The notes beneath the pieces are model-generated. The model saw only the letters and a list, made by a program, of their open reading frames with translations, ran no database searches and had not been told where the DNA came from. Of a stretch of 35,925 bases of DNA, positions 24,198-33,100 are shown in pieces. Made by a program: the position numbers and the translations under genes. Source of the stretch: JBBDYH01 sp040901795 (GTDB lineage Bacteria > Planctomycetota > Planctomycetia > Pirellulales > JALHPA01); contig JBBDYH010000050.1 in NCBI GenBank assembly GCA_040901795.1, positions 1 to 35,925 of the forward strand, read 5' to 3'. How positions within the stretch are numbered: the first letter of the stretch is position 1; every line of letters starts with the position of its first letter.

Positions 24198-26405
24198 GTG
24201 GCAACCTATACGCAAGAAACTCGCCGCATAGCCGTCGAAACGCCGCTGGGCAAGGATGCGCTGTTGCTAACGACCATCGTGGGGCACGAGGAGATGTCGC
24301 GGTTGTTCGGCTTCGATCTCGACTTCCTCTCCGAGAAGGACAGCATCGATCCCAAGTCGATCGTCGGCAAGAATATCACCTTCTCGGTTCAGTTCGCCGA
24401 CGAAAGCTGGCGATACTTCAATGGCCACGTCAAGCGGTTTGCCTATTGCGGCCGCGACGACAGACTGAACGTCTATCGGGCGGAAGTTGTGCCCTGGCTG
24501 TGGTTCCTCACGCGGACCAGCGACTGCCGCATCTTTCAAGGCAAGACGGTCCCCGATATTATCGAGCAGATCTTCAAGGATCTCGGCTTTACGCACTACA
24601 AAATGGATTGCAAGGAGAAGCATCCCTGGTTGGAATACTGTGTCCAATACCGCGAGACCGATTTCAACTTCGTCTCGCGACTGATGGAAGAGGAGGGCAT
24701 CTTTTATTTCTTCAAGCACGAGAACGGCAAGCACACGCTGATCATTAGTGACCACAAGGGCGCCTACATCGAGGGCAAAGATGCCGACGTCGTGCGGCAC
24801 AAAAACTGGAGCTCGCCCGCCGGCCTCGATAACATCCATGCTTGGGAGCATCATCACGAGTACCGCAGCGGCAAGTGGGCTCACACCGACTATAACTTCG
24901 AGACGCCCAGCACGTCGTTGATGGCAACCACCAATAGCGTGGTCAGTCTGGACGGCAACGGCAAGCTGGAGTTCTACGACTTCCCGGGCGAACAGGCCAC
25001 GAAGGCCGTGGGCGACGCCTCGGTCAAGATTCGCATGCAAGAAGAAGAGACGCCCCACGACCGCGTCCACGGCGAAGGCTGGTGCCGCTCGTTCTCACCC
25101 GGCGTGAAGTTCAAGGTCAAAAAGCACTTCATCGATTCCGAGGTGGGCAAAGGCTACGTGATTACCCAGGTCCGCCACGTCGCACGTGTGGGTGGCGGCT
25201 ATGTCACTACGACCGAGGCGCAGGCGGACGAATTGTATCGCAACCACTTCACCTGCATTCCCGACTCGGTCACTTACCGCCCGCAGCGGATCACACCCGA
25301 GCCGGTGATTCACGGGTCGCAGACGGCTGTGGTCGTTGGGCCCAAAGGCGAGGAGATCTACACCGACAAGTACGGCCGCATCAAGGTGCAGTTCCATTGG
25401 GACCGCGAAGGCAAAAAGGACGACAAGACGTCGTGCTGGATCCGCTGTTCGCAGATCTCCGCCGGCAAAAACTGGGGCGTGATGTCGATTCCCCGCATCG
25501 GGCAGGAGGTGGTGGTCTCGTATCTGGAAGGCGATCCCGATTGCCCGCTGGTGACGGGCGTCGTCTACAACGCCGAGCAGATGCCGGCGTACACGCTGCC
25601 CGATGAAAAGACCAAGAGCTATATCAAGACCAACACCAGCCTTGGCGGCGATGGCTACAACGAGATCCGCTTCGAAGACAAGAAGGACAAGGAGCAGATC
25701 TACATTCACGCGGAAAAGAACATGGACATCCGCGTGAAGAACGACTGCATGGAACGCGTGGTGAACAACCGGCACGAGGTCGTCGGCTGGGAAAAGGATG
25801 GCAAGAAAGGGGGCGACCAGTACGAGCTCTACTATCAGGACGTGCACGTTAACATCAAACGCAACAAATACGAGCACATCGAAGGTTGCTATGAGCTAAA
25901 GATCGGCAAGGGAGAAGCCAAAGACGGTGGTAACTCCGACCTGTATATCGAAAAGAACCGCACCGAATGCATCGGCAAGAGCTACGGGCTGTCGGTCAAG
26001 GAAGACTACAAGGTCAAAGTCGACGGTGGCGTCCATTTTACCATTGGGGGCGACCACCACGAAAAAACCGGCAAGCTGTACGCGCTAGAGGCCGGGCAAG
26101 AGATTCATCTGAAGGCGGGCACAAAGATCATCATCGAGGCTCCTCAGGTTTGTATGAAGGGGGCGGGTGGATTCGTCGATGTCGGCCTTGGGGGCGTCAC
26201 CATTCAAGGCACCATGGTAAAGATCAACAGTGGCGGCGCCGCCGGTACTGGCAGCGGCGCCAGCCCGCAGGCCCCACCCGATTGCAAGCAAGCGGCGCCG
26301 AAGAAAGCCACCAAGGCCGACAATTCAAAGACCGGATACAAGTCATGTTCAGACGGCGGTGGAACCTCAGGCGGCGGTGGAGGCTCGGCCGGCGCCGGAT
26401 CCTGA
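24198..26405 (+). CDS. vgrG: T6SS spike protein VgrG
   Basis: A 735-residue protein from a GTG start. The gp27-like part has LFGFDLDFLSEKDSIDPKSIVGKNITFSV by position, YFNGHVKRF, CRIFQGKTVPDIIEQIF, YCVQYRETDFNFVSRLMEEEGIFYFFKHE and TLIISD. The gp5 OB-fold covers about residues 377-455 with YTDKYGRIKVQFHWDREGKKDD, CWIRCSQISAGKNWG, PRIGQEVVVSYLEGDPDCPLVTGVVYN, all classic. The gp5 C-terminal beta-helix part follows, with DKEQIYIHAEKNM and repeating GKSYGLSV/V-GGVHFTIGG-type strands, ending near 690. The tail is low-complexity (Lys, Ser, Gly) with no enzymatic domain. VgrG trimers form the spike on the Hcp tube. The toxin is therefore probably carried by the next gene's PAAR protein. Confidence 0.97.
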   Translation: MATYTQETRRIAVETPLGKDALLLTTIVGHEEMSRLFGFDLDFLSEKDSIDPKSIVGKNITFSVQFADESWRYFNGHVKRFAYCGRDDRLNVYRAEVVPWLWFLTRTSDCRIFQGKTVPDIIEQIFKDLGFTHYKMDCKEKHPWLEYCVQYRETDFNFVSRLMEEEGIFYFFKHENGKHTLIISDHKGAYIEGKDADVVRHKNWSSPAGLDNIHAWEHHHEYRSGKWAHTDYNFETPSTSLMATTNSVVSLDGNGKLEFYDFPGEQATKAVGDASVKIRMQEEETPHDRVHGEGWCRSFSPGVKFKVKKHFIDSEVGKGYVITQVRHVARVGGGYVTTTEAQADELYRNHFTCIPDSVTYRPQRITPEPVIHGSQTAVVVGPKGEEIYTDKYGRIKVQFHWDREGKKDDKTSCWIRCSQISAGKNWGVMSIPRIGQEVVVSYLEGDPDCPLVTGVVYNAEQMPAYTLPDEKTKSYIKTNTSLGGDGYNEIRFEDKKDKEQIYIHAEKNMDIRVKNDCMERVVNNRHEVVGWEKDGKKGGDQYELYYQDVHVNIKRNKYEHIEGCYELKIGKGEAKDGGNSDLYIEKNRTECIGKSYGLSVKEDYKVKVDGGVHFTIGGDHHEKTGKLYALEAGQEIHLKAGTKIIIEAPQVCMKGAGGFVDVGLGGVTIQGTMVKINSGGAAGTGSGASPQAPPDCKQAAPKKATKADNSKTGYKSCSDGGGTSGGGGGSAGAGS

Positions 26406-26551
26406 AATGACAGTTTGAAACGACCTGAGTTTAGACGTGGCGCGGGTTGAACGCACTTCAGGAGAACCTGCGGGCCATTGACCCAGCCACCGGCTTTTCG
26501 CAGTCCTGAACCTCGTTCCGAATCCCTGACCTCTGACACCCGATTCTTCCC

Positions 26552-27304
26552 ATGCCTCCTGCCGCGCGTGTTGGCGACATGCACACCTGTCCGATGGTGA
26601 CGCCGGGCACGCCGCCCGTGCCGCACGTTGGCGGCCCGGTATTGCCGACGGGTGAGCCGACGGTGCTGATTGGCTTCATGCCGGCGGCGCGAGTGACCGA
26701 CAAGTGTCTGTGCGTTGGTCCGCCCGATCCGATCGCCAAGGGTTCGCCCACGGTCCACATCGGCAAGCTGATGGCTGCCCGGTTGGGCGACCTGACGATG
26801 CACGGCGGCGTCATCACCGTGGGCTGTCCGACGGTCTTGATCGGTGATGTCGGAATGCACAACGTCCAGCAACAAGACTTCTCCTGTGTAATTGCGTCAT
26901 CTCGGAATATGATCATGATGCTAACTGGAAAAGATATCCCAGAGAGCCAACTTCGGGATGAAATGCGCGTCATTATGAAGGATCCCACTCACGATTTTAA
27001 CCTCAACGGCATCGATCCCAAATTCGCCAAAGAGCTTCTGGCAAAGCACGGTGTGAAGAATGATTCCCAGGTCGTTACCAACAATGACGACCTAAAGAAG
27101 CTGACCGATGCCGGCAAGCCGGTCTTGGTTGGCTTTCCGGGCCATCGAGTCATGCTCGAGTCAGTCAAGACGGATAAGGATGGGAACAAGACTTTCATTG
27201 TGCGGGATCCTGATCCCGCTTCTAAAGGCGAGCCGACGGAGATGACGGAGGCCCAATTTAATGCGAAACACAACAAGAGTGCGATCGTTATCGTGCCGAA
27301 ATAG
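26552..27304 (+). CDS. PAAR-domain protein with C-terminal papain-like cysteine-protease domain (predicted T6SS effector)
   Basis: A 250-residue protein. Residues 1-105 are a PAAR domain (PPAARVGDMHTCP, VLIGFMPAARVTDKC, GSPTVHIGKLMAARLGDLTMHGG, TVLIGD), which sharpens the VgrG tip. Residues 108-250 resemble a papain/C39-like fold. They have Cys112 in FSCVIASSRNMIMMLTGK, an SQLRDEM helix, DDLKKLTDAGKPVLVGFPG, His198 in GHRVMLESV, and Asp219 in VRDPDP, then EMTEAQF and a final strand SAIVIV. The order Cys, His, Asp fits the catalytic triad. Substrate is unknown: a peptide or a peptidoglycan cross-link are both possible. Base composition changes sharply at the domain border (hand count 68% GC at 26761-26820, 42% at 26881-26940), as if a toxin cassette were joined to a resident PAAR. 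No Shine-Dalgarno was seen before the ATG. Confidence 0.85.
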   Translation: MPPAARVGDMHTCPMVTPGTPPVPHVGGPVLPTGEPTVLIGFMPAARVTDKCLCVGPPDPIAKGSPTVHIGKLMAARLGDLTMHGGVITVGCPTVLIGDVGMHNVQQQDFSCVIASSRNMIMMLTGKDIPESQLRDEMRVIMKDPTHDFNLNGIDPKFAKELLAKHGVKNDSQVVTNNDDLKKLTDAGKPVLVGFPGHRVMLESVKTDKDGNKTFIVRDPDPASKGEPTEMTEAQFNAKHNKSAIVIVPK

Positions 27305-28016
27305 CGGGTCGGCCATCCCAAAGTTCCTCCCCTTACTTGCGATCGCTTGTTTCACTGTAGCAATTACCCAGGGGCGTAGCGCATTAGGCTCGGAGCCACC
27401 TATGACAAAAATCGTTCCTGATGAAGTGATCAAACTTGCCGCGCAGCACCTGAAGTCTCCCGAGTCGGAGTGGTGGGTCCGAGAGCTGACTAAAAGCTTC
27501 AAATGGCTGAAGGATGAAGAGCTCTATTGGGTATTCGACACCGATTCGGATAAGTCAGTGATGGCATTGCGCGAATCCGGTGGCGACTACAAATGTCTGA
27601 ATTGTCAGGGCGGACTACCGATTATCGGACAGGTGATATCCGAGCGGTTGGGCAAGGTGCCTTCCGATAAATTCAGCGTTTCCGATCTCGCCCAATTGCT
27701 CATGCAATGGCATCAGGACCCACGCGGCTATATTGCTACTCCGGAGTTTTTCAAGAAGAAGCAAGATCAAGACGCGCTGGATAGTTGGCTAATGGGCACC
27801 GAAAAGGACCCTGCCGTCTTACGTTCGATGTGCGTTAGTCCAACGTATACGAACGACGATGCCGGCAACTGGAAGCTTACTTTTAACGCCTTGAACCAAC
27901 GTGGCGGAGTAGACCAATGGTTGGTCAATGGAAAGATAGACAAGTTCGAAATCAAGTCCGTAAAGATCATGATGCTGAAGCCAAAGGGAACATTTTATTA
28001 TCCCGATGAGCTCTAG
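27261..28016 (+). CDS. Exported protein, candidate immunity protein for the PAAR effector
   Basis: A 251-residue protein whose ATG lies 44 bases inside the end of the effector gene, with GGAGG placed correctly before it inside that gene, so the two are translationally coupled. The N-terminus has a basic stretch, then a hydrophobic core (FLPLLAIACFTVAI) and a likely signal-peptidase site after GRSALGS, so the mature protein would be outside the cytoplasmic membrane. I do not recognise the mature domain. It holds SEWWVRELTKSFKWLKDEELYWVFD, a pair of Cys (YKCLNCQGG) and C-terminal beta strands. Position, overlap, low GC like the toxin domain, and export all fit an immunity protein that protects the periplasm from the effector. 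The function is inferred from context. Confidence 0.75.
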   Translation: MRNTTRVRSLSCRNSGSAIPKFLPLLAIACFTVAITQGRSALGSEPPMTKIVPDEVIKLAAQHLKSPESEWWVRELTKSFKWLKDEELYWVFDTDSDKSVMALRESGGDYKCLNCQGGLPIIGQVISERLGKVPSDKFSVSDLAQLLMQWHQDPRGYIATPEFFKKKQDQDALDSWLMGTEKDPAVLRSMCVSPTYTNDDAGNWKLTFNALNQRGGVDQWLVNGKIDKFEIKSVKIMMLKPKGTFYYPDEL

Positions 28017-28170
28017 CCGGTTGCACATAGATCCATTGACCGCACGATTACGTTTGCTCCAATAATGGCTGCAGGCCACGTGGATAGCTGCTCGATTCAC
28101 AGCCGACTCGCCGAAGGAGACGCAGTCAAAGTAAAAGTTAGAGCGACAAGCTCAAAAACTGGTGCGCACC

Positions 28171-28491
28171 ATGTCACGCCGAAAGTACTCCTCCAATCCA
28201 AAGCATGAAGAACCTTGGAAAGGCGGCCGCAAAGGCAGCGCTCTCGATCTCTCGCCCATTGAGGCGGAAGGGTTGTTAAACGATCCCATCAATTGCCTGG
28301 CAGTTCCGGAAAAGCGCCAGTTTGTCGCCGTAAAGAACGAGAGAATCTACGTCTTTCAGGACGACGGCGCGGGCGGCTACCATGCTTATCCCGTCACCGG
28401 CAATGAGGTGTTTACCAAGTATTCTGCGATTGCCAGGCAGATCGCTCAGTTGCTAGGAACGGACATCAAGCGCCTTAGTCGCATGGATTAG
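28171..28491 (+). CDS. Small protein of unknown function (possible toxin-cassette remnant or orphan immunity)
   Basis: From the ATG at 28171 the product is 106 residues; a GTG at 28162 would add three. The N-terminus is basic (SRRKYSSNPKHEEPWKGGRKG). The rest (LDLSPIEAEGLLNDPINCL, RIYVFQDDGAGGYHAYPV, then ARQIAQLLG) resembles the short C-terminal segments with LLN and GG-H-YP motifs seen in some polymorphic-toxin proteins, but I cannot name a family. It follows the effector-immunity pair after 154 bases in the same direction. It could be an orphan piece of another toxin cassette or a second small associated protein. Confidence 0.6.
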   Translation: MSRRKYSSNPKHEEPWKGGRKGSALDLSPIEAEGLLNDPINCLAVPEKRQFVAVKNERIYVFQDDGAGGYHAYPVTGNEVFTKYSAIARQIAQLLGTDIKRLSRMD

Positions 28492-28525
28492 TCGGCTATC
28501 AGAAATGCATTGAAACCTGGGCGCG

Positions 28526-29713
28526 TCACTCCAGGATCAAATCCAGCGTCTTCGTCCGTCCGCTGTTGTCGACCTTGAGCTTCCGCGTGGCGTAGCGGAA
28601 CGTGTTCTTCACCGTGGCTTCGGTCCACAGCGTGTAGACGCCCGGTTCAACATCCTCGACGCTGAAGTTGCCCTGCGAGTCGGTCCGTACGACCACCTGC
28701 GTGGCCTCACCTTCCAAGACGATCTTCGCGCGCTTGGCTGGTGTTCCGTAGTACGAGACATTGCCTTGCAGCCGCGCCGGTTTCAGCTCCTCGCGTGGCG
28801 TCACGTCGCTCTTGAGCGTGGCGATGGCGTTGGCGATTTCGGCGGTCACGTCAGCGGCGACCGGCGCCCCGGTTGCGTTCGCCGTTGCCGTTACGGCGCC
28901 CGCTGGCTTTTCCGGGCGACTCGCGCTCACCGCCAGCGCCGCCCGCATCTGCTTACCAAGTTCTGCCGCGTCGGCGGCCTTGAGATAATCGCCGCCGCTG
29001 CGCCGCGCGATTTGCACCAGCTCCGACTCGGCCTGGCGGACCATCTCGTCGTCGCCCAAGCGGAAAATGTAAATCGGCACCGGCCGCCGATCGATCGCCT
29101 CGAGCACTTGGTCCTTGGTCGACTTGTGCTTGGCCATGCCTTGGTTATTGCCGCCGTCCGTCACCACAATCAGCCGCCGTTCAGCCCCGCCCGGCCGCTC
29201 GAACGTATCCACCGCCTTTTGCAGAGCCAGGTAGAGCGGGTCCTCGCCCCACGGTTCCAAGGCATTGAATCGCGTATCCAGCAGCGTCAGATCGCGCGGC
29301 TCAAACCGGCTGAGATGGCGGGCGATCTCCACGTCGTCGCCGGGCAGCAGCTCCTTGAGCACTTCGAAGCCGAGCGTTTGTTCGAGGTAACGCGTCTGTT
29401 CCATCAGGTCCGGCTCCGAAACGCCCTGTTGCCACGCGAGACGATGCCCAAACAAGACCAGACCCACGCGGTTATCGCCATCCACTGACAGCCGGTCGAG
29501 CGCCTCGCGGATTGCTTGCTTGGCGACATCGAGCCGCGTCACGCCAAGGTTCGACGAGGCCTGCACGAACCCATCGCCTTGCGGCGCCTTAGCGCTCATG
29601 CTTGCAGAGCAATCAAGGATGAACGTCACGGCCTGCGTGCCGTCGGCAGCGTGCGCCAAGGCGGTCGTCAGAGCGGCCGAGGCCAGGATCGCGAAGCGAA
29701 GAATCAGTCGCAT
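28526..29713 (-). CDS. Secreted von Willebrand factor A domain protein
   Basis: The start at 29713 is preferred to one at 29764 because AAGGAG precedes it and a clean signal peptide then begins the protein (RLILRFAILASAALTTALAHA). The product is 395 residues. The VWA domain starts at about residue 28 with the metal-site motif DCSAS (34-38), then VGLVLFGHR, and TDGGNNQG further on. After an Ala/Thr-rich linker near 270-300, the last 80 residues form a carboxypeptidase-regulatory/CNA-B-like beta domain (LQGNVSYYGTPAKRAKIVL, TDSQGNFSVEDVEPGVYTLW). It would act extracytoplasmically, probably in protein binding. It converges with the T6SS cluster, and nothing in the sequence ties it to secretion. 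Confidence 0.9.
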   Translation of the reverse strand: MRLILRFAILASAALTTALAHAADGTQAVTFILDCSASMSAKAPQGDGFVQASSNLGVTRLDVAKQAIREALDRLSVDGDNRVGLVLFGHRLAWQQGVSEPDLMEQTRYLEQTLGFEVLKELLPGDDVEIARHLSRFEPRDLTLLDTRFNALEPWGEDPLYLALQKAVDTFERPGGAERRLIVVTDGGNNQGMAKHKSTKDQVLEAIDRRPVPIYIFRLGDDEMVRQAESELVQIARRSGGDYLKAADAAELGKQMRAALAVSASRPEKPAGAVTATANATGAPVAADVTAEIANAIATLKSDVTPREELKPARLQGNVSYYGTPAKRAKIVLEGEATQVVVRTDSQGNFSVEDVEPGVYTLWTEATVKNTFRYATRKLKVDNSGRTKTLDLILE

Positions 29714-30181
29714 ATCGTGCTCCTTGAAAGGCTTGCGTCGGAAAACAGGTCCCGCGGGTCGCACTGCAAATTGTCTGGGACGGCTTCACCCAAACCACTG
29801 ACAACGGGGTCGCCGCGGCGACTCAGCGCCACTCGTTAAAATGGATCGCGCTTCTTCCGACCTTATCGTTTTTCTCGGCTCTGCGGACCGCCGCGGTTGA
29901 GCCGATTCGGCCGGTCGCCCTATCCGTAACGCGTATATGGGATGGACTATGCGGGCTGGGGCGACTGTGCCTGGCGGGACGCGCCAAAAGCTTGTAACCG
30001 CTTGCGAGGCTGGATAGACTGGGCGTGCAAGTCGGACTGGGGTAAATCGTCCGCCGTCCGGCATGCAGCGTCGCGAGCTCGGCGAGTGTTGCGTCTTGAA
30101 AGTGCAGGGCCGCCACGGTCGTCAACGTCTGCCTCTCGTGTAACCCGCTCCGATTTGACATCCGCGATTCAGGGGTGACCT
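29714..30181. other. Divergent intergenic region between VWA gene and giant surface protein
   Basis: About 470 bases with no supported gene; short frames here lack recognisable content. It must carry promoters for two divergent genes, but no clear -35/-10 pair or repeat was found. The plus-strand gene has GGGGTGA as ribosome site just before the ATG at 30182. Confidence 0.45.
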
Positions 30182-33100
30182 ATGTGGCTGTTCGGCAAAC
30201 AGGGCCGTTGGGGTAGTACTGCGCAACGACGTCGCCAACGAAGCTACCGGCGACGGAACCACCTTTCTCTGCGGGGCGGGTTTCTCGAGCGGCTGGAAGA
30301 CCGGCGGCTGCTGGCGATTACGGCAACGTTTGCCGGTGGCGTGCTGACTTTTACGGGCGATATTGCAGACGACACGCTGACAATAAGCGCTCGTAACAAT
30401 CTGAGCACGATGGTGGACTACAACGGGACTGGCCTGGCAGCGGCGACTCAGGCCGGATTGACCGCCATCATCGTCGATCTTGACGGTGGTACGAATACGC
30501 TGACGATCGAGGGTTCAACGACCCCGGACACAGCACTTGGCGATCTGATTGACATTACGCTAGGAACGCCCACTTCGACGGTTCAATTCACCGGTGGTGT
30601 TCCTTACTCCATCGATGATGTCCAAAATCTGACCGTCGACGGGCGAGCAAACGCAGACACGATTTCGGCGGACGGGGCCAACAGCACGGTCAATCTCCTG
30701 ATTGACGGCGGCGCGGACGCCGATAGCCTTTCGATTCCGGCCGGTCTGACGGCCAGCGCGTTGACGGTTCAGGATCCGACTCCCACCGACGACATTGAGG
30801 TCAATGGCACGATCACTACCACCGCGGCCGCCGGCCAGGATTACCGCGTTCCCGTGACGCTTACGGGTCCCACGACGTTGAACTCCGGCGCAGGCCCGAT
30901 CAGCTTTTCTGGCACAGTCACCGGAACCGCTTTTGCCCTTCTTGCCAACAGCACCGGTACGACCACGTTCGGCGGCGCCGTGATGGTCGCTAGTCTCCAG
31001 ACCAACGCGGGCGGTCAAACGAGATTGCACACCGTCACGACCAATGCCAGTCAACAATACCTGGACGCCGTTCTGTTGACACAAGATGCTGTCCTCACGT
31101 CGAACGCGGCAAACATCATCTTCAACGGCTTTGTGGATGCGGCCGATAACGGGGGCGCTGGCTCAGCGCATGGTCTGACGGTCAATACTCCCGCTGGTAA
31201 CAACGAGTTCCACGCCGCCGTTGGCGGAAACAACCAGGCAGGTGCTGATCCGGACGGGCTGGAGTTCCTGACGACCGACGACACGGGATTCGGTGGACAA
31301 ACGATTCTCGGCGTCGCCAACCCGACGATTGCCATCTTGACGACGGGCGACCAGGAGTACAACGACCCCGTGCTGTTGATGGACGACACGGTCCTCACAT
31401 CGACTGGCGGCAACATCACGTTCAACAACTTTGTCGATGCGGCCGACAACCTGGATCCCGGAACATCTGACTTTGGCCTGACAGTCAATACTCCCCTCGG
31501 CAATAACGTCTTCAATTTCGAGGTAGGTGGCGACAATCAGGACTTGCTCTTGACGCCTTCTGACGCGGACGGGCTCGAGTTCCTGACCACGGACGCGACG
31601 GGCGCGGGCGGTCAAACGCAATTCGATGTCGCCGCGCCGCTAATTGCGGTCACGACCACTGGCGAGCAACGCTATGGCGACAACGTGCTCCTCAACGCTG
31701 ACACGATACTGGTCGCCAGCGACGCGGCAGTCGACGGCAATGACAACGTGATCTTCGAGGGGACGATTACGGCAGTGACCGACAACGCCCAGTTTCTTGT
31801 GGTCAACGCCAACGATGTCACCCGCTTCGAAGGCAATGTCGGTTCATCGGGGCTACGGCTCGAAAGCCTGACCACTGACCTGGCGCCATTTGCAGCCAGC
31901 GGCACGACCGAATTTGGCAGGATCGCGTCGCCTGTAGACCTGACGGTGTTCACCGCGGGTGATCAGACTTTCAACGACAACGTGTTGCTCCGCACCGACA
32001 CCGATCTGATCGCGTCCAACGGAGACATCACGTTCAACAGGTTTGTCGATGCGGCGGACAACGGCAACGCGACCACGTCCGCGTTCGGGCTGAGCGTCAA
32101 TACGCCTAACCTCGGTGACAACCTCTTTAATAACGAAGTCGGCGGTGGGAATGTTCCTGGTTCCGATCCGAATGGGCTTGAGGACTTGACTACCGACAGC
32201 ACAGGTGTCGCGGGGCAGACCAAGTTCAATTTCGCAGCGGGGCCCAATACCGTTTTGACGACACTAAACCAAACGTACAACGATCCGGTGTTGTTGTTAT
32301 TCGACACGGTCCTTACGTCCAGCGCGGGCAACATCACTTTCAATAACTTTGTCGATGCGGTCAACGATGGACTGGTTTTGTTTTCATTCATCGGCCTGAC
32401 GGTGAACACGCCTCTCGGGGACAATACGTTCAACCAGGAGGTTGGAGGCAATAACCAAGCCGCACCATTGATGTTTTCGGACTCGGATGGTCTGGAATTC
32501 TTGACCACCGACGATACGGGAATCACGGGCGGAAGAACGATCTTTAATGTCGCCGCGCCGACATTCGTGGCGGTCAAGACGACAAACGCGCAGCTTTATC
32601 AGGACGCCGTACTGTTGGAGGCCGACACCATATTGTCTGCCAGCAACTCCTTCTTGCTCAGTGCTTCCGATGTGACATTCGAGCAGACCGTACGCAGTTC
32701 AACCGACGGCGCCAATGGCTTGAACGTCAATGCCACCGGCGATACCACCTTCCAGGGAAAAGTCGGCGATAATAACCAGCGCCTCGAGTTCCTCCGCACC
32801 GATGTGAATCCGGGGCCGCCTCCGGCAGTTGCGATCGATGTCACCAGAATTGAGATTAGCACTGCCCCCGGCGAAGTCTCGATCAATACCTTACTCGATC
32901 AGACCTTCAATGACCCGGTGATCATCGATTCGCCCACGGACCTTACGCTCCTCTGCGCGGGCACGGACGTGACCTTCAACAACAAACTGGGCGGCAACAT
33001 GCCGAACGAAGAGGACCTGATCATCGAAGTCGGCGGGACCGCCACTTTCAATCAGCCGGTGAATGATCTCGAGGTCTTCAGGTCGCTTGTCGTTCGGGGC

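Noticed and set aside
28065..28205. 46-codon frame between the immunity candidate and the next small gene
   Set aside because: No Shine-Dalgarno, no recognisable content, and it overlaps the better-supported gene at 28171.
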